From the NCBI GenBank assembly GCA_017562135.1, contig QEYB01000368.1:62001-126000 (forward strand): DNA of 64,000 nt, in the 5' to 3' direction. The notes under the pieces were generated by a model. It was not told where the DNA came from. It was given only the letters and a program-made list of their open reading frames with translations, and did not search any database. This document shows positions 11,742 through 22,937 of the stretch, piece by piece. Position 1 is the stretch's first letter, and the number at the start of each line of letters is the position of its first letter. The position numbers and the translations under genes were made by a program. The stretch comes from Dipylidium caninum. Its lineage: Eukaryota > Platyhelminthes > Cestoda > Cyclophyllidea > Dipylidiidae.

Positions 11742-13579
11742 ATGATTTATCGAGTTCTTGGTCCGACAGCCAATAATACTTCCGCTTGTGCACAGTCTAC
11801 TTCCCAAAAACCCTCCAACCGTCAGCAAAGTCCCACATCCGAGGTCTCGGAAGCCGAAATCGAATCACTCGAGTCAGCACAAGTTGACCCTGCCGCAGCC
11901 ATTAGTAAGAAACGGTATGAGAATTTGCGACCGCAGTTAAGTTACAATGAATCGACAGAGGATCCCTTCGAAGAAGTCGTTATCCGTGCCGAAACCTACT
12001 TTCCTGGCCTGAAAAATATTGTGCGAGACCAGACAAGTAGTTATATTGTGGAACAGACCAGTTGCGAGAGTCTACCTGTGTCGCGTCCCTTTGCACAGCC
12101 CAGACAACATCTCTCAACGAATAATTCTGTCTGCCATCAAAATCCCTACAGTACATCCATTTCAGAGAGTAAGCGTCGAGGAGAAGAGGAGCTTGATCGC
12201 CGAATCATGACGTATTCCCGCTCAAATCGCAAACCACACGCCTATTGCAGTCCCAATTATCACGGAGGCTCACGTCAACAGTGTCCTCCCGTCGATCAAG
12301 TGGTGCATTATGGAAACTACTATACTCCGCAGGCTTTAGCCAATAATTCCCAGCCACCATGTACCTCCGAGTCAGAAGTTGACGAGAGAACTACTTACGA
12401 CTACCGCGACTTTCAGGCGGCGCGCCAGAGGTTTGAGCACCATGGATCGGTGAACCAAACCATAATACCCGCTCCACGCAAACATCCACACGGTTTTGGC
12501 GTCCGACCGCAGCACTCCATCACCAAGTCAATAGTGCTGGGAGGACCTAGCGAGAGTGGGCCCGCTGCTGGTGGTGCGAGGTCCGTCTGCGAAAATGACA
12601 ACCCCCACGCCCTTCACCTTTCAACCTTCCAGTCCCCCTTCATTCTCCAGTCACCATCAAGTCAAGAAAACGGTGTTATTGCCAGACCGAGCCACACAAT
12701 CTCTTTTCGAGAGGATGCGGCTGCGGCCCAGGAGCCGGTTGTGGGGCCCTCCCTGACACTCCCATTCACCGCGATCAAGGCAATCATAGAGAAGCAATTA
12801 AGAAGTACCTCGTGACCGAGGAGGTCGGACCAGGTGGAGTAAAGAGCATCTTCAGTTTCCCAGGAGGTATGGAGCCCAGTGATTTAACGCTTTTGCGAGC
12901 TGCCATATCAGCAAATCGGCCCAAAGACGCATTTATACCAGAGGAAGACGACGATTTGGAAGAACAAATAAATTGTCAGTTGGGGAAAGTTTTTGCAAAT
13001 TCGGGAAGTCTGCACCCGGTGCCCAGTCAAGCGCCACTACAGCCGCAATCACAACCAGCGATGGCGATGCAGCACATGCAAACTGTAAGCCGCGCTTCCA
13101 ACGCGAATATTCTGGGTGGTGCCAGTGACGGTAAGGCAGGAGGCGGCGCGGCGCATACGGTGATGCAACATAATCACCACCAGCGACTGAATATCGTCAA
13201 GGCGGTGGATCACGTAGCACCGGAGGTGCCACCTCCTTACGGAACAGAAAGTCCACTCACCACGTTGATGTACAATGGGATCAGCAATAATTTTATAGGA
13301 CCTAACAGTCCGATTCATCAGCAGACCCCCTCATCCCATCCGACCTATAATTGCCACAATCACTCACTGTCGAACGCTGCCATCGGGAGCAGCACCAGCA
13401 GCACTAGCGGCGGAGGCTGGCACATATCGTCGCCGCGACAGAATCAGCACCCACAGAGCCGTTGCCAGATGTATACCACGTACGATTCTTCGAGGTTCGA
13501 CCCCGTGCCAGTGGAAATGGGCCGAGATCCAACCCACCCAAAATCTTCCACCGCGGACGGTCGGTCCTTGGTGGGTTGA
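11742..13579 (+). CDS. Unrecognised low-complexity protein, one frame break
   Basis: A long coding stretch not assigned to a family. Frame A is open from before 11742 (first ATG there) to a stop at 12813-12815. Frame B is open through about 12710 to a stop at 13577-13579. Together they would encode about 610 residues. The product is rich in Ser, Gln, Pro, His and Asn, with an acidic stretch (EEDDDLEEQINCQLGKVF) and His/Gln-rich tracts, so it is probably largely disordered and possibly nuclear. Near 12790-12805 frame A reads KAIIEKQL and frame B continues KKYLVTEEVGPGGVKSIF. Joining them gives an amphipathic helix, suggesting one absent base; a 59-62 nt intron starting near 12737-12741 would also restore frame. 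GC content and codon use look coding, unlike the flanks. Upstream exons cannot be excluded. Confidence 0.55.
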
Positions 13580-14876
13580 CAAGGTGACAGTCAACCAAGG
13601 CGACCACTTCGATTTTCTTGAGCTACGTACTACCATTATTGCTGCTTGTCACTTCCACAACCCACTTACTATTCCCATTACATACATGCATATACCTTTA
13701 TACATAGTTAAATTTCCGCCTTTAGGATTGTAACAGGATATCAATGGTAAATACATCGAAAATTTGCCTTATACGTAGTGAAGGTAAGTATAAAACCCTT
13801 AGTGCAACTGAATATTCTACTTCTGACCACGCACTGAGAACAAACCATTGTCTCCTGTTGCTACTATTGTCTGCGAATGCGTGTCATTGCCACATTGCAA
13901 CTTGGAGGAAAAGGGCGCGTCACAGTAATTATTTGACCACCTTATCTCCAGCCCGTCATATCGGAGGGTTCATGAACTCCTTCATGTGCTAGCTTTTGTT
14001 CGCACGGTATAATGGGTTCACAAAGGAAATCTATTGAAGTGAAAAGATTTAGCTACTTAGAACAAGGTCAACTCGTTGAGCATTGCCCCAAAAATGACTT
14101 TATGAAATTTGGCATTGTATCGATAGTAATTTAGATTATGCGACTTGGGAAATTTAATGAGTTCTTTGGTAAATGTCGTAATTTCCGATTATGCGCCAAT
14201 TAAAATAATTCCCGTAAGTTAAGAAGAAACGGATCAATTTGTCATTATCACTAAGAAATAAACGGCGAGGGGGGGGAGGAAGAAGGAAGCAAATTTCATA
14301 TTATCCCAAATTACTGAGCTAATATGGTAACTTACCAGTATGCGGCACAAGGGAAACAGAAAGACCGATTTAAAAATGCGACTGGGTCTTAACTATCACA
14401 CGGAAGTGTAATAATTTATGCGAAATGTTTTGTAGCGTACAAGTCAGCTTCTTCTTAATAGTAAACCAAGCCGGTCAGCTAGATACCATTGGCGGCGCCC
14501 ATTAGGGGCCAGGAAACAGAGTGGACCCTAATTTAGAACGCATGTGATCAAACAGCGCTTTGTAATCACCCATAAAGTCATGTTACTATCAACCGAAATG
14601 GAAGCATTACATGCTACCGAAGGAGCTAGGGTGGAACTGACCTCTTTTTAGCGTACACAATAGACACTTTCTACACATAGAGTCAAAGCATGTCCTCCAA
14701 TTTGTATTTTGTAATAACTCGCAGTATAAAAGAAGTGAAGAGGTGTTTTATATTATTACCTCAATTGGCCAACATAATTCCGGACGGTTGTTTGAGTTCT
14801 CCGGTATTTTACCGATACGCTTCGGGCGGTTGCGTTGAGATCGTGGTCAAGATTTACGTGTGGAGCGGCTGTAACG
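13580..14876. other. Intergenic upstream of CKS1
   Basis: AT-rich sequence with only short random frames. It should include the 3' end of the preceding gene and the CKS1 promoter, but no clear signal was identified. Confidence 0.45.
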
Positions 14877-15294
14877 ATGACTGACAGGCGTATATATTAT
14901 TCAGAAAAGTATTATGATGACGTATACGAATACCGGTACGTTGATATATTCTTTTATCTTTAATAACGTCTACGCACAACTGCGATTACTGGCCTGCAGG
15001 ACGGCTAGACGCCCTGTAAGGCTTCACTCTTTTGAACGTGGAGCTGTTGTTGGTTCACTTTTTAACGCTTTCAGCCATGTTCACTTGCCGAAAGATATGG
15101 TGAGCAGAATTCCGAAGCATCGTCTGATGACGGAGCGCGAGTGGCGCGCCCTCGGTATTCAGCAATCCGTCGGATGGGTACATTACATGGTTCATGAACC
15201 GGAACCTCACATAATTCTCTTCAGACGGCCTCGTAATGAGGTTCCTGCAGCATCTGAAAATTCGGCATCCGGTTTGAATCCTCAGCAAGTATAA
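14877..15294 (+). CDS. CKS1: Cyclin-dependent kinase regulatory subunit CKS, intact copy
   Basis: CKS proteins bind Cdk1/Cdk2 and dock phosphorylated substrates onto the kinase for multisite phosphorylation in the cell cycle. Two exons: 14877-14935 and 15075-15294 (59 + 220 nt, 92 residues). The split codon CG|C gives the Arg of EYRHV. Motifs are [57 protein letters not shown]. Every anion-pocket residue known from human CKS1 is kept: Lys11, Arg20, Ser51, Trp54 and Arg71 equivalents. The hinge HEPEPH is also intact. The C-terminus runs about 17 residues beyond FRRP and is Ser/Asn/Gln-rich, longer than in the 79-residue human protein. A diverged paralogue follows 0.7 kb downstream on the same strand. 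Confidence 0.93.
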
Positions 15295-16028
15295 GGCTAG
15301 ACGTGTAGATCTCCCTATTTTTTTCGTACCGAATTAGAATTTTAAACCTTCGAGTTCCTTGTTGTGTCGGGGCTTGTGTATATTTCGTGCTGTATTGGGT
15401 GGCTCGGTGCATGGAGGGTTCGGTGCCTCACGTAGGGTACTCTCGTCTCGGAATAGCTATGCAGTTCTCCTGGGTATTCGGTAAAGTTTTTGAATGAGTT
15501 GGTAAACTTTCAGATCCGACGGGTTCATCAAACCGACCGGAGGTCGATGGTTTGGTGGAATTTCGGTCTGATTAGCAGTTGGATTTGAGGTTTCGGTTGT
15601 CCCGATTTGCGGGGATGAGTCACACGTGAGATGCTCATGTTGGTGCCATTTCAAGGTGAGCTCCATTCACGTGACCTTATCTGAATTCACTTTTATTGAG
15701 CGCCTCTCTGGTCCTGAGATAAGGCCACCGAGACCCCGGAACGACACGCCCCAAATTGCCAGATTCGGATGCGGTGTTTAACTACCCCAAATACTGTGGG
15801 CCTATCGTCCGCCTAAAATCCGGAATCCAAAATCGTCTCTGTGGTTCTATGAGCACAAACTGTTGTAGAAATTTATTTTATAGTATTCTATTAAATCTTC
15901 CGAAATGTTCTTGGCCCTTCTACCGCTCTTTTGGCGGCGCTTGAATACCATATAATGGCGATGCTTGCCACACTTGAATACAAAGCTATAAATCTTGATA
16001 CCTCTTTTTAATCTTCCAGGTGGGCATA
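15295..16028. other. Intergenic between the CKS copies
   Basis: No supported gene. A pyrimidine-rich acceptor (cttccag) ends at 16019, ten bases before the ATG of the second CKS copy. A further upstream exon for that copy may be hidden here but was not found. Confidence 0.45.
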
Positions 16029-16325
16029 ATGTATTCATCCACATACCGCGACGGTCGTTACGAATATATGTAAGCTATTCCCCTACCTGTGTGCATGACT
16101 TCATAAAGTTAACTGACTTACCATTTTTGTAACTAATATCCGGAAGGTTCCCTCTTATATAGGCACGTCAGTATACCTAAAGAACTTGTGAGCAAAGTCC
16201 CACGGGACCACCTGATGTCAGTGATGGAGTGGCGTGCCTTGGGCATTCAACTCTCCTCCAAGTGGGAACACTACATGGTATACATGCCAGAGCCCCACAT
16301 TATCCTCTTCCGTCGTCCTTACTAG
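16029..16325 (+). CDS. Diverged CKS paralogue with degraded phosphate pocket
   Basis: Two exons: 16029-16069 and 16163-16325, in phase, 67 residues if translation starts at the ATG at 16029. The intron sits at the same place as in the neighbouring CKS gene (inside the EYRHV codon), so this is a gene duplicate and not a retrocopy. The fold-defining sequence is clear: [44 protein letters not shown]. Against human CKS1 numbering, Lys11 is replaced by Thr and Arg20 by Met; Ser51, Trp54 and Arg71 remain. The hinge His60-Glu61 pair reads Tyr-Met. The N-terminus is shorter than usual, so an upstream exon is possible. It could be a Cdk-binding but phosphate-blind CKS, or a decaying gene. No stop interrupts it. 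Confidence 0.8.
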
Positions 16326-17703
16326 AGCTCTTACAGTTGTGATGGCTAGCCATATCGACAACGTGGGAAGAGGTGTGTAAGAACGCATGAACCTTAGGGT
16401 ACTTAATAGACATCTAGTCCTTATCTTTTCCGCTCCTATTAATTAATAACCAATTGTCGCTTTGATCTCGTTTTTATTTTTAGCTAGAAGGAGAAGTCGG
16501 GGACTCGTATAGTCCGGTGCGACGGTTTGTCTGACAGATTAATGAACAGTTTAGGTTCACGTTTGGGACGACACTACCACTTGCTGGATAGGTTTTCCTA
16601 AAGGAGAAACTAGGTGAGAAATTCCACGCCTGAACGTAGTCTTTATCATCGCACTATTAAGTTAGGTCCCAAAAAAGTAAAATATTCTTGGGGAAAGGTG
16701 GCGTCTGGGAAATTAGATAGGGCAAGACTGGCAACTATTGACTCCGGAGCCGGGGTGTACGGATTGACAAGCCGAAATATAAGGGGGTTTTTGCGGTTAT
16801 AGACCGTTAAGGTTCATTATTTAATGGAACTTCGTTCTGTAGGCTTGGAAATGAACATTATTCCCCTGAGTAAAAATTGGATCAATGCAGGAAAGTTATC
16901 TTCATATTCCAACAAAGGCACAGCGTGGCATTCTCAAAAGTAGGTTTTCTTATTCACAAATATTGTCTCGAAGAAACATGACAAAATTAGCCAAATGAAA
17001 GACTTTCAAACTAAGAGAAGTCCAATGCGTGGCAATCAGAATATGTCAGCAAAATGCCAACTAGATGAAAACTCAATATATTTCAGATAATGTGAATGTG
17101 GACGAAAAAATCGAGGTTGAAGAAGCTCATATCATAAACACGTAGTTACATGGCTTTAAGAGTAGTGGACGAGTGGCAGGACGTGATGACATTCCTCAGA
17201 AGCGAGCATTGACCAATGCCGCTGCAAAAGATAAGGGGGATATAGAAAGCCAGAGAAGTTATTAACTAACGGTGTGCACAAGTTGCTCTAAGTCACGAAA
17301 TTGCGCAGGTTTAAAAGTCCCGTGACTTTCCTTCGTCAGTAAGAGAGTTATATTGTAAGTATTCGCGTCCCATTAAACGCAAATCTCCGGATGTTATATG
17401 TGTCCCTAAGTAGCTTTAGCTATCATCGTATAAAAATCTTTCAAGAAAGTTGATGCCTAATTCACTTCAAGTAAGAACCAATCATATATTCCGTAAACAG
17501 ATTGACATCAGCCTTGTAAACCAATGCGCCATGCGCAAACTGTAAAACATTAGAGCTTTGTTAAATACTTGTAGTTAATTTAAAATTTATGAACATAAAA
17601 CTAAAACATTATAAGATTTAAACATTTTTGTTAAAATCAATGAAATTATTGTAGTTGAAGGTCATATTCGTGCGGCATTGTGAAATGTAAATAAGTTTCT
17701 AAA
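16326..17703. other. Intergenic upstream of UNC80
   Basis: AT-rich, without a supported gene. It should contain the UNC80 promoter and 5' UTR. An in-frame stop at 17692-17694 closes the UNC80 frame just upstream of its ATG. Confidence 0.45.
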
Positions 17704-18355
17704 ATGATGGCACAAGGTTTGAATTATATCCCTTTGTCTATACAAAATTTTCTGCTATCCAACACATGGTAAGAAGTGTACTAATTTTAATTGCCACAGT
17801 TCTTTTATCCAATCTAAGAAAACAAGGGACAAAGTTTGCTTGGTAAGTCGCCTTTTTTCGGCATTGATATAACCATCAAAATCTGGTTCACAACACTTTA
17901 TTCTCTCATCTTGATTTCAGTTTTATTAAAAGGTTTTTTTATTTAAGCAATCGTGCAAATCACTTTCTGTAGCTGTTCACCCTTACTACATTCTGATCTT
18001 ACCCGGTCTACGTTATCTGCCTACCTATCTACCTATAATAATCTACAAAAATTATCGTATTTGCCCTTGCTTATCTTATCATAAACCATGCTAGCGGCTC
18101 CAGAATGGTCTTTTTCTCACTTTTGCTTATGTCTCAAAAATTTATTATACAATATGTAATTACCTTTACATGAAAAACCTAAAAGTTGTAAACCTAAGTT
18201 ATTTCGTTTATCTTTAATGAAGATGGTCATATATATCACTCTGTTAATCCTCGGATATGCTTGGCGTATTACCGATGTTTCTCTTCGTATAATCCAATTT
18301 CTTAGAATTTGTCACCCACTGTGCCCTCTCCGTGTGTGTGCTGCAAACAATGACA

Positions 18356-18400
<45 letters not shown>

Positions 18401-21400
18401 GATATACGATTTTGATTTCAATTTTGATTTCATCTAGGCTGTCAATCCACTTAGATGTTCCCAAGTGATGCAAAAAAATTGATGTCATTGTTTGCAGCAC
18501 ATAATTGTTGTGTACTTCTTTCGTTTGTACCTCTATTCTATGCATACGCATCATGCTTATGATATCCTAATCACGCTTTCTCCACGCAAATATTATTTCA
18601 TCTAACTAACATAACAGAAAATTTACATGTCTCTTTTCAGAATTTCGAACGCGTGCTTGTACAAAACATATTGTATGGTCTTCCTCCAAATGTGTGCGAG
18701 TCGATTCAATTAATTCCCCGATGGCATCTTGTGAGATTTGCACTACCACATGTGCTGCACTGTGCGGCAACTATGATTCGGCAACGTCTGAAATTCTCCT
18801 CTTCCACAGGCACAAAGGGAAGAAGAAAAATACATCTATTTGATCATGCTCAACGTCCACCTCTTAAATTTGACCAAGCTGAAACCAAACTGTTATATAC
18901 ATTACAATGGCTTCTCCTAGATGCAGCCTCAGAATGTGCAGATAATGATCCCAATTTTAAAAGTAAATTTATGGGAATGTGATTCGACGGAAATACCAAA
19001 ATGATATATGTTACCGTTCCTTAAGTTCGATGAAAATGAGCTTTAGAAGAAGATATAGTCGAAGTCCGCACTTGATGTAATGAAAATTTGTATCCACTAA
19101 CGACAGATTTTAAACACTTGTCCAGGCGTGACTTAGAACGCCAATTGAAAAATGTTTATAAAATTAAGATGAAAGGTTCCTAATACCATGAGGAAAAGGC
19201 TTACAGTTTTCTTGTCATTTTACTCTTTTGACTTTGCTTATACTCGTGTTCCATTATTAGCTACATGCAGAAGTTTCCTATCACTCAAATTGTTTGCCCA
19301 CAGTTGAGAAGTGCGATTTAATTAGCAGGATTTTGTGTCTCTGATCTACCCGTTTGCTTCATGAATTGCCCTTAACTAAGTCTGACAAGAGCACACGAAA
19401 GCGCTTGCTTTCGCATTCGCACTCCCCAGGTTCCTCACAGCATCTATATGCGCAATTTAGAGAATGATGCGCTTTAATTTTTCCAAAATGCCCCTGCCTT
19501 GGCCCACTTATCTCTGATTAGAATGTCAATAGTCTGTCTAATAATTTTTTTCTGAGCAGCCTAACAGGCCTGTCCATAACCAAGACAATAATTGTTTAAT
19601 AAAAAATATCAGGCTGAACAATAAACTTAGGATTTTTTATTTTCATTATAAGTCAATGCCCAGCGAGAGCGCGCCTATCTCCATGATCTTGCCAGCCTTC
19701 AACTTTTCATCTATTTGTTCGCGCCCGTTCTGGAGCTCCTTAAATGTGAAGACTTTGACACCTTAAAGTTAGAATCGGGCCTCCGACTGTGGGCTCCATT
19801 AATGCTCCATAGACAGCCCTATGAGGGCTCATTTCCTGTGCCCGTAAAAACGCTCTCTGGACAATACAATGAGACGAATGTAAACCCTTTGCGGAGCTAT
19901 GTCGACCAGTTTGGCCCCCTGCCGGCAGTCTTCCAACGCCCTGGCGGAGGAATGGGTGAAGACGGTGACCTCAGCGGATTGGAGGCGGTGAGTAGGGGTA
20001 GTAAACTGCCACCTCAAACATCGGCCTCCTTCTATCCAACATCTCCGAACCTCAGAATCCCAAATGCAGAATCTTCCGATGAGGTAAGACCGTCACCACC
20101 ATTTTTTCGTGTTTACATGTTCCTTTGTTGCATATTTAATTGTAATGGTTGTACGCGGCTAGAGGTTGAACAATTCTCTATTATGTTCACTTTCTTAAAC
20201 TGAGAGCTATTTAGTTAAGCAGATTTGAGCCGTCACTTGCAGAATTATCTTTCGTCACCATTTGACTCACGATATATTAGCCATACCTTGGGCGGAAATA
20301 AATTGCCCTGTGGAATGTGATTAGGCAACAAAGTGGCGCGAAATTGGAGGCTCGGCAAGTCATGTTCACTGAAGACATATGCGGGAACTGTGACAGTATG
20401 ATGGAAATCTCGGTTTTGCCAAGCATGTGCCCTTGTCTCCGCTTGACAGTAAGCATCCTGATGGAATGTAGTGAACGGCGTTAAAATACATTATGCGCCA
20501 CATATAGTGGCTTAGAAAATAAAATCAACGACATTTATGCTTTGTTAACACTGCACTTTTTAATGTGTACTTTTGAAACTAAAAATGATTGTGGTAAGAA
20601 ATAGGACTTGGTTTAAATGTTAAGAGATGATAAAATCCATTCTTAGGAGAGGATTCGGATGGCAGATGGGGTTAGAACGATCCTTGAAAATTAGAGTTCA
20701 GAAGAAAATGCGCCTGTGGAAAGTGAAACGAGCGCCTGACTGCGGCTGGAAACACTCGCACTCTAGTGATAAGACTCGTCGAAATAGGTGGACCTAAAAT
20801 TGGAGCTAAAAATCCCGCACACAAGAAGTCGAGGTTGACTAAGATCATCAAAACATGTGCCCCAATGTATAGACTAACTGTGTGAAGTCCTATTAAATGC
20901 GTGACTTTATCACATTCAGGATTCAGCCTGGTATGACAGACATTCCGTCCCTATCACTGCGAATATCCTGAAGCAAACTGACAACCGACCTGTGGTCCCC
21001 ATGGCTCGGCTCAACGACATCTGTCCGGTCAGTCTCAGGGACACCGACTCCGAGGAATCAAAGTCAACCTGCTCAGACAGCTTCGCCGCCAGGCAAAGTC
21101 TTAACGTTAGTGTGACGTTTAAACGTAATAAATTAAGACTTTGGCCTTTAATTGTTAACAAACACACAATTGACTCCGGAAAAGGCCACAATGAGGCAAT
21201 AGTTTTTTCGTCTTTGACCACTTTTCCTGTAGGAACGAATGTTGGCTGAAGAAATAGAGTCGTTAACGCAGACCGTGCTGAAGGAGTTGATGGCGACGGA
21301 TACGGTCCTGGCCAGCCACTGCGATCTGGCAGTGATGCGGTGCCTGTTCTCACCCGAGTGGTCGGAGGCGGGAGCGGTGTGGGCGCTGCGCTACTTGGAG

Positions 21401-22937
21401 CGACGCCTGGTGCTGTTGCGCCACGAGTGGCGGCGTGAGAGGGCGGAGGCGAATGTGCACTCACGTTTCCAACGTCTACGCGCCACGCTTCCCGAGGCCT
21501 TCTTTGTAGCCACCGACGCCGTCACCGGCCAGGCCGCCGACTTTGGGATACTTCGTAGTCTCTCCATGCCCCAACTAGCACCTTCCTCTCACCACACTCT
21601 TCCCACCTCGACCATCTCCGCCATGCCCTTTGGTCAGCCTCGTAGCAACAATATTTCTGCCTCTTCCGCCACCGTTGCCACCGACAACGCTGATGACTAC
21701 GATGAGGAACGGCGCACTGCTGCGAGTAAGGAGGCGCACCGATAATTGGGGAGAGGGGGGGTCCATTTGCACTCTCTTATGCAGAGAGTTTAGCTAAAAT
21801 GATTCTCGTTCAAGTAAAATAATGGTGCTTTTTTGGAAATATTGGAATTTGCCCAGTAAAATCTACTTTTACATCTCCTTAAGAACTGAGTGACAAAATC
21901 TGAGAAAATAGGTGTTGAGGAGGATAGTAATCAACTTTTTTGTTGTCTGTTACCGAATCAGGCATGTCAAAGGAACACGCATAGTGTTGCTACCCCATAC
22001 GATTCATTTGCCCCAAAACTCAGTGCTAACAAAGGGAGGTGCAGAGAAGGGGTGGTTTCTACTATCTCTCGCATGCGCAACTCACATTGCTAGCAGATAT
22101 GCGTGTAACAGATAGACCGGTGGTGAATCTCCTGTCCCCTGAGGCGCTGCGGTCGCTAGGTGGACAACAATCCATCTATTTGAGCAGCATAATTATACTG
22201 TCAAAATAGGTAATTCCATCTATTCTAACTCGGCCGATTGCATTTTTCGGAAGTAGAAGACATTTTTGCGAAGGATATTAAGTACGCCAGGTACCACCAG
22301 CATCTCAACCTCGCATGCACGCCTAGGAGGCCCTCGTTCAGTCCACTGAGCCTATTTGGTAGATAGTAAATGATGCTGATCATGGCCTCGGGAGGCACCG
22401 GCGTCAGTCCATCCAGCCACACGGACGGAGAAGCCGGTTGGGTGTTAACTGCAGAAGAGCCGTCGCGCTGCGCCTCCGACCCGAAGATCGTATCCGATGG
22501 AACACAATAACAACTCCCGAGGGGAAGGAAGTGTCCTTAAATGATTTGCTACAGAAATTAGCATAGTTTTGTCCGGTCAAGCATTAATTCGCACCATATG
22601 TAGGAGGCCGAAAACTCTTTACCGTCGGGGGCACCGGGGCCGACGAGAAGCAATCAATGAGTTTGTCGCAAAAGTCATCCAGCTCCGAACAACAGTCTAC
22701 AACGGAGGGTCAACCGGCGTCGAAAGGTTCAGTGGGTCAGCCGTTGGAACCCGCGTCTGCGCCGATCCTGCGTCACTTCCCAGCTGATCTGCCTTCCTCT
22801 CCGCCGCGTTTGGTCGCTGGAGACGCTCTCCTCGCGTCTTCCTCTTCTTCCGGGCTCTTCTATAAACGCAAAAACGCGGCCAAATTATCGCTTGAGACAA
22901 ATAAAACCAACAGAAAGACAGGCGTTTTGAAATTAAA
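17704..22937 (+). CDS. UNC80: UNC80 exon block 1 (N-terminus)
   Basis: Exons: 17704-17768, 17800-17842, 18641-18962, 19653-20083, 20920-21105, 21233-21725 and 22604-22937. Codon phases fit at all six junctions. Key matches to the family are NFERVLVQNILYGLPP, RWHLVRFALPHVLHC, AETKLLYTLQWLLL, LFIYLFAPVLEL and CDLAVMRCLFSPEWSEAG. The first intron (17769-17799) is only 31 nt. The second exon encodes just 14 residues plus one split codon. The 22604-22937 exon is Ser/Pro-rich and poorly conserved, as this region is in other animals. Introns 17843-18640, 20084-20919 and 21726-22603 hold nothing recognised beyond the hairpin repeat listed separately. Confidence 0.88.

Noticed and set aside
20916..21464. 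182-codon antisense frame
   Set aside because: It is the shadow of the UNC80 exons 20920-21105 and 21233-21725, running through their intron.
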